Origin: Topomyia yanbarensis
Taxonomy: Eukaryota > Arthropoda > Insecta > Diptera > Culicidae
Direction: 5' to 3'
Length of the DNA stretch: 64,000 nt
Assembly (NCBI RefSeq): GCF_030247195.1
Contig: NC_080671.1
Span: forward strand, 71,361,412-71,425,411
Part shown: one piece after another, positions 15,971 to 27,203 of the stretch
Numbering within the stretch: position 1 is the stretch's first letter
Layout of the letters: each line of letters starts with the position of its first letter
Made by a program: the position numbers and the translations under genes
The notes under the pieces: model-generated
The model's input: the letters and a program-made list of their open reading frames with translations, nothing else
What the model was told of the DNA's origin: nothing
Databases searched by the model: none

Positions 15971-15985
15971 CCCCCCCCCCCCCCC
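15971..15985. repeat. (C)15 homopolymer
   Basis: Fifteen consecutive C bases followed by AAGGA. Comparable G-runs occur at 49848-49861, 60538-60550 and 61068-61084. Such tracts are unusual in an A+T-rich genome and often mark element tips here. Confidence 0.95.
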
Positions 15986-16479
15986 AAGGATAGCGCCGAA
16001 ATGTTGATTACAAAGTAAGTGAGGATAAGTCATAAAAAATCAGGATAAGTGTACCATTTGAATGTACACAAATTTAAACTGACACTCCGCCAAGGGCACC
16101 AGAGGACCACGCTACGGCCCTGAAGGCTAGTGCACCTAGGGAAATTACAATGCTTCTACCGAAACTAAGAATCATTTCACATATGATCTCGTGCAAATGT
16201 ACTGCTTATTTGTGAGACTTACATCACTCGACCATGGCAAATACGTATACACTAGTCTGCTTTTGTTAAACTTCCATAAGTTTGCCTTTCCACTATTCAA
16301 GTATACCAAAAATAACAATGGTCAATTTATATGCTTCTACTTCAACTCCTTTGCATCTTTTAATCTTTATTCGGCATGTTATTATAACTTTTTTTTAACT
16401 ATATCTGAAATCAGACTCATACTCACTTAATAACACAAATTATTGCATACTCTCGCATATACACTCACAATCTCTCTCA

Positions 16480-17110
16480 TTCCAAAACGCACAAACGCTC
16501 GTGACTTTAACAATAACACAAATCTGGTCACAAAAGCACATATAACAACCCGGTTATTAAGTGAACGTTTTAGCACTTATAAATTTACAAACGCGGTTTC
16601 AAGCATTAACCCACCGCTCGCCTGATTATGAATAGGTCAGGTCCAGAAGGCTCTACCCTCAGTCCGAGCAGCCTAGCCTAGACTCATCACTTCAGTTGGA
16701 CCAAATAAACGAAAGTCGTTCATATCCACTGGACAACACATTTCATGGCGACATGCATGCCTGGGAACGACAAACACGTTAACATAAAAACGCTCGAGCC
16801 CTTCGCGATTATTCACGCACACGCCCGTTGACTAAGCGAATATTTTAGCACTTATATATTTACAAAAGTTGTCTCAAGAGTGAACCTACAAACTCCCGTG
16901 TTGGCGCTATCATGAATCGGTTACGTCCAGAAGTCCCTACTCTCGGCTCTAACAGCCCAGGTCCATGCCTTCAGTTGGACCAATCAGAAAATGACACTCA
17001 TATCTACTGAACAAGTTCCAAGGCGGCATGACCGGGAACTCTAATGATATGGGAGAACTCGCTCTCTTCACGCGATCATCCAAGAACACACATGAAAATG
17101 CGAATGAACT
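16480..17110. repeat. Diverged tandem duplication, about 285-bp unit
   Basis: Two direct copies of a unit can be aligned. Landmarks are TTTTAGCACTTATA (about 16570 and 16842), GGTCAGGTCCAGAAG / GGTTACGTCCAGAAG (about 16635 and 16920) and CTTCAGTTGGACCAA (16692 and 16969). A third partial unit with ACACGTTAAC and CGAGCCCTTCG follows near 17208-17233. The sequence has no coding character. It may be a decayed satellite or the internal repeats of an unknown element. Confidence 0.65.
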
Positions 17111-17587
17111 CACGGTTATAAAATAGAATTTATACACGCATTAATTTAACAAAAATCGAATTTATTCGAAGTTTCATGCACGCGACATACAAACGCCCAC
17201 GCGAACGAACACGTTAACTAACGAGCCCTTCGTCATGATACACAAAGACGTATGCAAACAATTCCTGTGTTAAATTCTGTCAGAATGATGGATTTAATCG
17301 TTTTTAGATTTTTCAACTACGATTATGTGTTTAAAAAAATGCTTGTAATTTATTAAAACCTAGTGTTTTCGACAACCTTATTACGGATAATAGTTTTGTT
17401 GAGTTAGTTTCCAATTTGAGTGGAATACTGATCATTTTGAGTAAATTTTAAATGCCATGCGGAAAGCAAAGAGCATCCAAATGGGGACATTTGCACTGAT
17501 TTTGGACATTTATTGAAACTTAAATTGTGTGCTGCAAAACATTTTGTAACGGTTTTAACGTCCCAATTCCGGTATAAATAGAAAGAT

Positions 17588-17753
17588 CCCAAGCAGCACC
17601 GCTTGTTGACTAACAGTTGTACAACTAAATTCGTTGAAAAGAAGCGTACATAAACCATTATTCAACTGATTTAGCAACTAAAAAAGCGCACCAGCAAAAG
17701 TTTTTAGTTGTGCAACAAACCGCGGCCATTACATGTTGCAAGTGTTTCTTGGG
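17588..17753. mobile_element. Possible small MITE
   Basis: CCCAAGCAGCAC at the left and GTGTTTCTTGGG at the right form a 12-bp imperfect inverted repeat (10 of 12) about 166 bp apart. The interior has no coding sequence. Target duplication is not obvious, so this could be chance. Confidence 0.35.
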
Positions 17754-17754
17754 A

Positions 17755-19394
17755 TTGAATTCATTTTGGCCATATGTGTCAATTTTTACCAATTCCTATT
17801 GGACATACCCAACAATCATATGAATCATTTGTTGAAAAATACAACATTAAAAAATCTCCAGTAACTTGTTTTGAAGTGAACAAAATTAAGGGTTTTGTTG
17901 TTATTGTATTAAACAGCTAACTTGGTTTGTCAAACTTTTAAAATGATTAATTAGAATCTTGCTCAGAGCGACTTCCATTTTTTCCCACTGTATTTCTAGG
18001 GAATTTTGTCTCGTTACATTGCGGCAGGGATTGAAGATTTTCAATTTCCCAAGACGGGTTTCCATTTCGTGAATAAATCGAAAAACCAAGCACACCGCAC
18101 ATTGGATTCACGTTCTGAATGTTTTATCAGCCTGATTCATGTAGCACAGGCAGACATACCGGAGCCGAAAAATCCAGAACTTTACTCCACAAGTCGCCAG
18201 GGTGGAAGCCAAGATTTGATAAATAAATATCATCAACTTTCGTACGCGCGCTCCGGTGAACACAAATGTACGGCTTACCAGACGAGTGCTTTGAATTGAA
18301 ATGATTTTCCTTCAACGTGTCTGCTTACTCGCTTCGTTATCTGTGCTCGCTCTTATCATCAAAGTTTGGAGTGATTTTTCTCTATTGCGAAGAGCCACAT
18401 ACCAACCGAAACAGCGAAAGGAGCGCAAGTCAACTCATCCTCGTTGAATGAAAACGTGATTGACTATATTGACTCATCACGTCGGGTTTTCTTGTGAAAG
18501 CAGGGAAAACTTGAGGAAAAATGAACTCATCACAGACATTGTTTTCCACCCCTCCCGTGATACTCCCCCTTACAGAATTGGAATTTCTTCGTGACGCTTG
18601 GACTATGGGTGAAATGAAGATTGCAAGCAGTACAATGAGCTGAAAAATGCAATAACATACCATGACGAGACGAATCTCAACCGTTATCTATCTATAAAAG
18701 AAACCTAGTGCCCTCGTGAGCAGTACCCAAGCAAAAGATTTTCTGAAACTTTCGTTCAACCTATCAAAACACAAAAATCATGGCCGACCCGAAAAATGGC
18801 TTCTTTCGACGGATCCAATAAACACCACCGACCATCATCGTCGAATCGCTAGCCAACACTACCCCTCATCTTTGTCCGAGTGAAATCCTAGGAGACCACT
18901 ACACCAACAGGAAACACTTCGATATCAAACGGAATCAGGGGAACGATATCAAACTTCGATCATTACAAGAAATAACCCATCCTCGAGGGGCGCCTTCTAG
19001 CAGCCTAACAACGGAAGGAAGAAAATCAGCAGAGCGGTACAACAAATCCCCACGTCCGTATATTGATGATATTGTCAGATGTATCCCTTGGTGTTCGATT
19101 GATACGTTGTTAGTTGCAAGGAGTTAGTATACTCACACAGTAGCACTACGATATGGAGTAAGGAATAGCGAAGGAAAAGCTCATGTGGGATAGAAAATGT
19201 AGGGTAATGAAGCTTTTGTCATACGGTTCCATTGATTACATGACCGGTACCAAATTAATGGCGGACAGATGTTGATTTACCTTTCTAATATAGAAAGGTT
19301 GCAGTCACACTGAAAATTGACTGCCTAACCCCATATAGTGCCAAGTACTATTTGACTCATGAGTTTTTCGTATAAGAAACACGGTGCTACAAAA
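17755..19394. other. No gene recognised
   Basis: About 1.6 kb with several open frames of 60-97 codons (18006-18299 plus is the longest) and no homology I can name. A TTTCTAATATAGAAAGGTTGC string near 19281 resembles the tip of the repeat at 35.99 kb. Confidence 0.45.
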
Positions 19395-20225
19395 TAAAAA
19401 AAATAGAATGTGCTTTCCAAGTGATTGATTAAATACAACACAAAACCACGTTTGATCAATTTAATATACAAACAAAATCTTGATTTATAGCTAAAAACTA
19501 TTTTTCAAAACTTTCGGCTCTAAAAATTTTCTATGTGGTCATTGTTAAACCAATTTTCAAATTATTGGGTGTTCTGGAAAGAAGTGTAAATTAACTTTTC
19601 AACGATATGTTGTGTTATGCTCTTTTGCCAAAAACACTATCGGGTTTTGGGACAACAATATGAAATCAACCATCATTTTGCAATTTTTTCATGAAAAATA
19701 TAAAAATTTCTCAATATTTTGATTAAGAAATATCTTCGTTTCAATAAAATTTTTGGGAGAATATTTAATTCCGCATCCAACGACCTATTTTTTCATCAAA
19801 ATCGGTTGAAAATGGTTGAGTTATTAATTTTTTCCAAATAAGAAACTGCTCGCATGAACTTTTAAGTGGACGGTCTCATATAAAATTTTCAGAAAATCGA
19901 TTTTTTGGCTTGATTACATATACTTTCAAAAATATGTATGTCAACTTTGAAGTTGAAATTTAAATTTTTTTATGAAAAAGATATACTTCCTAAGAAAAAT
20001 ATTGAGTAATCTTCAAACTTTACTTGAAAAAAATCGCAAAATGATGGTTGTTTTCATATTGTTGTCCCTAAACCGCATAGCATTTTTAACAAAAGAAAAT
20101 AGAGTGGCATACCGTTAGAAAGGTTATTTCCTCTTCTTTCCAAAACATTGAGAAAATTTGAAATCGGCTAATAAATGACATTTAAAAAATGCAAAATCAC
20201 TGTAGCACTGTGTAATCGATAGATT
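19395..20225. mobile_element. Palindromic element, copy 2
   Basis: A compact copy of the family at 10.3 kb. The left arm (19430-19870) contains GGGACAACAATATGAAATCA and the right arm (19900-20220) contains its complement, TTTCATATTGTTGTCCCTAA. The right tip reads GCAAAATCACTGTAG, the complement of the left tip of copy 1. It is non-coding. Confidence 0.7.
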
Positions 20226-20721
20226 ATAAAACACCAAAATAGTTTGGATCAATGGTACCTTGGGCGGACTTTATTGATACTGGGTTCTACTTATCAATGT
20301 CCCTGGCAATAAGAACTAAATTGCAGATAATTCTAGCCCTTTGAAAATTGAAGGACTTTTTTGAACTGCTAACGGCGTCATGTCTCTGTCTTGCATTTTT
20401 TTGAAGTTACAGTTTATTGCATGAGCGAGATGAGTGAATCAAAAAATAAAGTGCAGACGCTAAGGGATAATACTTTTGCGGTCGACATTACGCAAACTCG
20501 AAGAAGACCTACAGTACGCTAGGTAGGATTCATCGCGGTATTTACTATACCCGCACTGCAAAATCTATGGTACGGTGAGTCATTTTTTCCCGCAGATGTC
20601 TCTCGTCTGCATTAAGAAGTGAATTAAAACTAGGAGTTTTTGCCATTTGAGAAGGATGCAAACAGATTTATTTCCCTAGGGAATGCTTAACCCTAGAACG
20701 GTTTTGAGAGGTACATTTATA

Positions 20722-20876
20722 TTGTTTTGTTTTGTTTTGATTATAGAGGTTTAGGGTCATTTGCCTCTTTGTCGGGTTAGAAAAATCTCTAACCCTATGT
20801 GCGGGGTTGGGAATTGAACCCAGGTGAGCTAGGTACAAGGCAATCGATTTACCAACTACGCTATCTCCACCCCCTG
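20722..20876 (-). mobile_element. tRNA-derived SINE with 12-bp target duplication
   Basis: A minus-strand SINE flanked by a perfect 12-bp duplication GGTACATTTATA (20710-20721 and 20877-20888). Its tRNA-like head is at the right and contains a B-box-like GGGTTCAATTCCC on the minus strand. The tail at the left is (AAAAC)n-like, seen as TTGTTTTG on the plus strand. It matches the other three SINEs in the window. It would be transcribed by RNA polymerase III and moved by a LINE enzyme in trans. Confidence 0.92.
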
Positions 20877-21138
20877 GGTACATTTATACCCCAGAACTAT
20901 TTACAATCCCTGTTATTCCGTTGCAAGCAGTCTTTGTCATAAATCAATTTGATTAATAACTTCCATTAAAGCAGGTGCAGGATCACCTTAACAATGCCCG
21001 CTTAAAGTTTGCCTGGGGTACAATTGTACTCCACAAAACCGTATATGTCAATGCTTTGTTATGTGCACATAATACGAAAAATTTATAATAATTTTTTTTA
21101 AAAAACAAAATATTGATGCATATTAAGCGAGACACTTA

Positions 21139-22349
21139 GGGTGATGTGCCTATTATGGCAGTAGAGCCTATTGTGACCCTATTTCGTACCCCTTGGTTTC
21201 GAACCAAGCATATGAGATAATGACACTATCGATTTGGCTAAAGCAGGCGAGAAAAAATAAGCTCAAGTTAAATTCTTTATTTGTTGTGCACATATGTATT
21301 TAGAACTATCCTCTAAATCCAACTTTTAATTAAAACAAAATCACCTTATTGAAATATCTACTAATCCGCCTCACTCACGTAGTGAACCGAAACTGGATGC
21401 AACGGCGCTTAGCAAAATAAACACTTACGAGCCAGCATTTACCGCCTCATATCTCGTTATTCCAGCACAAATATACTAAACATTGCACTGATACATACCT
21501 TTATTTTAGCTGGAGAATCTTTTTACGATAATTTCACTTTAAAATCACTCGTCAAACACTAGAATAGGCCTAGTGTTATAATAGGATAAAACTAAATACG
21601 GGGGTTCCTATTATTGGCATGTTTTGCTGATACACTACCACAATCAAAACAAACTTTTTTGTATCCATCGTACAGAAAAGAATCACCAGTGCGGCCAAAC
21701 CAAAACATGAACTTGTGAATATAATGTAATGCAATTTCAGGTATAAGTAATCAATTACTTCAAATTATTCAACTAATTGTTGATTGTAGATATTTTATTT
21801 TCATCTGCACATACAATTCGGATCGAGAGAAAGCAATGTGTGATGTGAAAATTATCATTCCAGTTGCTAACCTTCGAATGGTTATTTTCTGCGTGCGCAG
21901 TTCTGGGGGCTCTTCTACTAACAGCTGATGAGTTTCATTGATATGCGTGATGTTTACGTTTGTTTTGATCGGCTGAAAAAAGCAGAATGATTCGTTTTAC
22001 AAATCACACGTTGGCGTCCATGATCTGGATATCTTGTTAGAATCGACGCAAATGGAATATGAGGCATTGCGTTTCAACTAGATTGTTTTTCGATGAGGTG
22101 GAAATTGGCACACCCATGAGGCGATAATTGGATCGTTGAGGTGGGAATAGATGCACAGAATGGAACATTTATTTTCATTTATGCTGAAAATTGAGGCAAT
22201 TCTGCTAAATAAGCATTATATAGATGTTTAATAAACAGTACACTGATACTTTATGCTGAGAAAGGTTATAGATAATATGTCTTCTTTTAAAGTTATTTAA
22301 AAAATAGTGCGATCCTCTCCCTAATGGTGCCAAAATAGGCTCATCACCC
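21139..22349. mobile_element. TA-flanked 1.2-kb TIR element
   Basis: The ends are GGGTGATGTGCCTATTATGG on the left and the complement of CAAAATAGGCTCATCACCC on the right, matching at 19 of 21 positions. TA lies outside both (21137-21138 and 22350-22351). Internal phrases AATAGGCCTAGTG and GGTTCCTATTATTGGC near 21562-21618 echo the tips. There is no transposase frame. It is probably a non-autonomous Tc1/mariner-type element. Confidence 0.8.
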
Positions 22350-23117
22350 TATGTAAAATTGTATAAGTTTCGGCGTTGCTGAACAATACAATTTGTTATT
22401 TGGTATAATAAAGGTAGTATAACATAGTAACTATAAATGCGCTTGGATCGTTATCATATTTTTTGTTCTTGCGGATGAAAGAGGTAAAACGCTTTCTTGA
22501 ATTTGATTTGTATATAATATGCACCACGCACCACTCGATTCGTCATCTTCTGTAGACTAGGCTCTGGAACATACATACTTTATATACACGTACAATGCAC
22601 CGGCTCTCCCTGTCCTTTGGATGCCTTCCTGTTTTATCTCTGTTGCTACATATTACTGTATTTTTAGTGTTTGTTTTGGCGTTTGGTGTTCAAAAATGCA
22701 TCGGAATAAATACACTTTTTGACAGATTTGTGAATAACTTACTACTTGTTCAAAAGGCAATTAAATAATCTTCATAACGCTGTATAGATCGGTTAGAAAC
22801 TACCGGAGTTATAGCAAGATTAAGGAAAAAAGAAATTTTGCTTTATTTTAAAGTTTTGTTTTATAAAAAAAAATAATTAAATAGACAAAAATACGAACAT
22901 TTTTGGAATGATTTTAAAATAAAACTAACAAACGTAATTATAAATTTATTAAACATAAGGCATATTAGAGCGATTATAGTTCTGAAATACGAATGTACCC
23001 AACAAAACCGTTAACGTATAGAAAAAGTCACAAAACCGTTGTAGGGTTGACAACGCTATCGTTATAAAAATCCCTCTGTCAGAACGTTCGAGTACTACTT
23101 TCCATCCTCCAATAGAG

Positions 23118-23664
23118 CTTGAGCTTGGGCTTGTGCGACCACCCTTGGCTGCTACTCCGTTATCGATCTGGACTAGCTGAAGTTGCACAGGGAATAAGTA
23201 GATAATTATGCTTGGGACTAGCGAAACATCTTTCAATGTGCAACTCCTGGTAATCCAAAAGTGTTTTTTGATGAATACCGGCGCCGGCCAGGCCCGAACG
23301 TAGATCGTGGAAGGAAAGGGAAAGAATGATTAGTCCGATACTTGCTTTTGCTAGAGGCCGTCTATACTACTGCGCACTCCACAAGTATCACAGGAGGAGG
23401 ATATTTTTGTTAGTAAGAGTATAGAAGTTGGATCTACTTCTTCTTTACCGACGCCAGAGAGGTGACTCCACTATCTGGGACTTAGATATCGATCCACCAA
23501 CCAAACTCATGGACCAGGAACCAACGGCTATACTTTCCTTCCGAAGGAAGACGTGACCACAGATTTTTTCACCTCAGAAAAATCTCAACAACCTCGGCTG
23601 GAATTGAACCCAGGCCAACTGGAATGAGTGGCGGTCACGCTTACCACTCAACCACCGGCGCCGT
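23118..23664 (-). mobile_element. Second SINE family, tRNA-derived head
   Basis: Reading the minus strand from 23664, the element begins with a tRNA-like head: an A-box-like GGTGGTTGAGTGGTAAGC and a B-box-like GGGTTCAATTCC. About 480 bp of unrelated body follow. It is flanked by a long duplication (23093-23117 and 23666-23690, TACTACTT then ATCCTCCAATAGAG, 23 of 25 matching). The GGCGCCGG string occurs both at the head and about 390 bp downstream (23279-23286). It could instead be two nested retroposons. Confidence 0.65.
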
Positions 23665-23690
23665 CTACTACTTCTCATCCTCCAATAGAG

Positions 23691-24790
23691 AAACATAAAC
23701 AACATTGAATTGCCAAAATTTTCATTGACCTGCTATTAATTTGAGAAGAACTCCGAATATAATATGCATTATACCTAACCTTGATTTTTTACATTATGGT
23801 TTATCTAACAGACTGCTTTTAAGAAAGAAAGTGTAGATGTGTCCGATATAAATTGGCACTTTTATTTCGACGACATATTTTGGACACTATTCTAAGTAAT
23901 GTATAACTTTACAAGTTTAACATGCATAATCCAAGTATAGACTAAATTATTAGATCATTGAAAACCAATTAAATTGTACTCTTAAATCCAATTTAACAAT
24001 GCATCACTTCTCCATCTCCCGATTCCTCTTGATAATTGTGGAATTATGAATCGTTTTCGATATCATTTTTTCAACTTTGAATTCTGATTAATTATTAATT
24101 AGCAATTAGAGATGAAGACTTAAAAACAACACAAAGAATTTAATTATCTTTATCATACCAAACGGATTTGAAGGAATTGGTAGTAAAGGAGACAAATATA
24201 TGAAAAGCGTCCAAAATAAGGAGGGATCTAAATCATCCTAGCATTCGTTCTTCAACATCGTGTTTCTATCTTTTTTTATTTCTGTGTAAATTCATTGTGA
24301 ATTTTTCTGCACTCCCTATTATACATCTCTACATAACTTTTTTTTGCGCACTTCTATTGAAAAGCTGCGCAAATTTTCTACCAAATTAAGTTTAATTTCG
24401 TGTGAATAAGAATAATTTACTATGCAACAAACGTATAATTTTTATACAAAATAAACATATAATATTTCAACATTTTTTTTAAAACCATCTATTTTACCAC
24501 GATATCGCGCGGTGCGGTAAATGAAATGCAGTTGCGATAAGCGGTGCGGTTTTTATTATTTTTGCGGTTGCGGTATGGACAATCCATTTCTCGCCCACAT
24601 CCGCACTGCGAGGAACCCTAGCGCTAGATAGATCAGTCGTTAAGGGTGGAAATGGACCTTGATTTCACGGTATTAACCCAACGACAACGTTCAACATGCT
24701 ATTCGAGGCAGAGCACTAAATAGCGATGAACAACACACAACACGACGTCGAATACGACAACATTAAAACCAAAGTCCCCATATATATGGA
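23691..24790. other. No gene recognised
   Basis: A+T-rich DNA with a cluster of GCGGTGCGG and GCGGTTGCGG motifs at 24509-24572. A related GCGGT-rich patch lies at 20480-20590. These may be ends of a decayed element. No coding similarity was seen. Confidence 0.45.
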
Positions 24791-24799
24791 CAATGATAT

Positions 24800-25552
24800 A
24801 ACTAAACACACATGCTAAATTACAATACACCTGCTCCGAGTATATCGAAAAATTCCATTACGAATGACACCAGGAGAAACTTTTCCCCGGCATTCTCAAC
24901 GGGATTTGTGTGGTTAGAATGCAGCTGAACTAACCTATTCGTTCTTCCATGACCTTCGAACGCAAATTCAGTTCAAGGTCTCACTTACATTCAAATAACG
25001 CTATGCACGCACTCTGAGCAGACGCCCACGTGCCAGTTCTGCAGACAGGTGGCACACTACGTTAAACCATGTACCAAAACTGTTAAGAAAAATGGATTCA
25101 TGTGGTGTATACATACTAACAAACAGCCTTACACTGATAAACCGAACACTGCCGTTCAAAAAATAATTCTTGCTAACCCTAAGCCAACATCCAGTACCGG
25201 ATACACCAAGGTTATTCAGAAACACAAGAAGCATAAAAAACAACCAACAATCAAAACCAAAACTGCTCTAGCAACGACAATATGAACGTAAACGAGAGCG
25301 AGAAAGAGGGCAAACTGAACAACCAACAGGCAGCAGACGGTAAAAAGAATTTACCTCCGAGAAAGATCACATGCAACAGAAAGCAGTGCGGCCACAACAG
25401 CCAACCGCAATTATTAGCGTTTTCTATTTGACTTGGACCAACTTCAAACTTCTGAAAAAACGAACGACTCTTGAGGTTAAAACGTTAGACCGTCGCTATG
25501 ATCATCAAGCACCTGATGTACAAAACAAAGATATCATAGTCTACCTATATTG
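24800..25552 (+). pseudogene. Gag-like ORF1 fragment with zinc knuckle
   Basis: The plus strand encodes LFPGILNGICVVRMQLN (about 24880-24930), followed after breaks by LSEQTPTCQFCRQVAHYVKPC (25013-25075), a CCHC zinc knuckle (CxxCxxxxHxxxxC). A Lys/Thr-rich tail runs to 25285. This matches the ORF1 family at 4.1 and 50.1 kb. Stops and a frameshift break it. The hairpin tail seen in the other copies was not found here. Confidence 0.65.
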
Positions 25553-25944
25553 AAGCTCTATTGAATTTGTTTTTATTTTCATTGCGGGTTGCTCGTCAAT
25601 ACAACAAAATAAATGTCATGAGATGATAAAGGAAAGGGGAGGGGGGCTGTACGTGATGGTCAATTCTTCGGAAAAAGTAGGTCATATTACGAAGGGTACC
25701 TTTGAATATTAGAAACATATTCTTATTTCTCATCGACCAATCCGTTTGCCTAATGAAACCGAGTCGCAATAAACCTAGGAAGATGGTGGATAGATGTGAA
25801 AAAAGTTACCGGTCAAAAGTCCTAATTGTTAGTTTAAAACCTCAGCTATATTTTGGTGCCATAAAAGGTTCATTTGCACCACTCAATGGCAGCGCTAGGC
25901 GACGATTTGCAAACCTCTACGTTTTTCCAGCCTTTTACAATGTT

Positions 25945-26525
25945 GGGGTAATTCGGACCTCCCTACGGGGCAATTCAGACCGTCATTTTTCTTTAGTTAG
26001 AAGAGACACTCCTTAGGAAGCAAAAAAAAATAAATTGCTTTACAAAAACTTAACCTGGTATGCCACAGCTGTCGATTGGCGGCCCATGTATTTTCTTTGC
26101 TGTGGTGTATGCAATGGTGTGCGCAGCCGCAAGCCGCTGAACGGTGGTTGACGGAATAGTGGGTCCGAATAGCCCCGTACGCTCATATCGCACAAAAGTG
26201 GTGAGCGTCTCGAAAATATCTCTGTTTTCACCCAAACAAAAATCATTCCATGAAATAGGAACCTCAAGCTTTCCAAAACACTTATCTTTTATTTTTTCAT
26301 TTTTGTTTGTTTCTTTAATCACGGTTTTTCCATTATAATGATTTTTGTTTTGAGAATGGTAAAACAACGAAACACTCTCCTGTAACTGTATCATCTTTCT
26401 ACAAAGAACAAAGAATCAACTTCAGCTCTCAACATTAATGTTTCAGAATAGCGGTTCCACGAATATGCACGATAGTTATAAAGTCTTGATATTTTCTGAG
26501 AAATCGAGGGGGTCCGAATTACCCC
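25945..26525. mobile_element. Element with 15-bp perfect inverted repeats
   Basis: GGGGTAATTCGGACC at 25945-25959 and its exact complement at 26511-26525 bracket 580 bp. The repeat extends outward imperfectly (ACAATGxxGGG). The interior has open frames on both strands (26050-26394 minus, 114 codons) with no recognised family. A related phrase, CCGAATTGG...AATTCGGACC, occurs at 3252-3287. Target duplication is unclear. Confidence 0.55.
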
Positions 26526-26991
26526 CATTGTCTTAATAGCCCCGGGTTCCCCTATATTTAACGTAATTTTTCTGTGCGAAACTTATTCGTAGCGATTTAG
26601 GAATATATTTTCTCAGTGTATGCTATATTTCTTCTTAGCGAAGAAAAATTTGCGCGTAACGGGCACAAAACCTGTAACTAAACTAGTTATGTAATCTGCA
26701 TTTTGACTTCGTCTCATCAGAATACGGCACTAACTTTGTAACAGGGGTAATTCTTAGCCGGTCGATGGCAATAGCTCCAAAAGCGAAAACATGCCCCTAG
26801 TCATTTGTGATGTCCAGTAAAGAAAAAAAGCTCTGATTAAGCTGTTTGCACACGAGGCAACAGGACACACACCACAAAAAATGATCACTATGAATTTTGT
26901 ACCAATTCTAATTCTGTTGCCGCGTTCGAACAGCTAGAAGAACATCCATAGTTATTATTTTCTGTGGCGTATTTCCTGTCGTTTCGTGTGC

Positions 26992-27203
26992 TTTAAGGTT
27001 GAACAGAGAAAGGGCAAACAGCGAAAACGAAAAAAGCAGGTTTTTTTTCCACACCGTGTGTTAGATCTTCATAAAAAATAATCAGCATTACTGTAACAAC
27101 ATTCTACATAAGCTGATTAATTTTTATGAAGATCTAACACACGGTGTGGAAAAAACTGCTTTTTCGTTTTCGATTTTTGCCTATTCTCTGTCCAACCTTA
27201 AAT
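26992..27203. mobile_element. Near-perfect hairpin (foldback MITE)
   Basis: Two inverted arms of about 90 bp face each other across a loop of about 25 bp. The left arm runs from TTTAAGGTTGAACAGAGAA to AAATAATCAGC; the right arm is its complement with about ten differences. The arms share the exact stretch CACACCGTGTGTTAGATC. Transcribed from either strand it would form a long stable stem. No target duplication longer than a few bases is seen. Confidence 0.85.
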
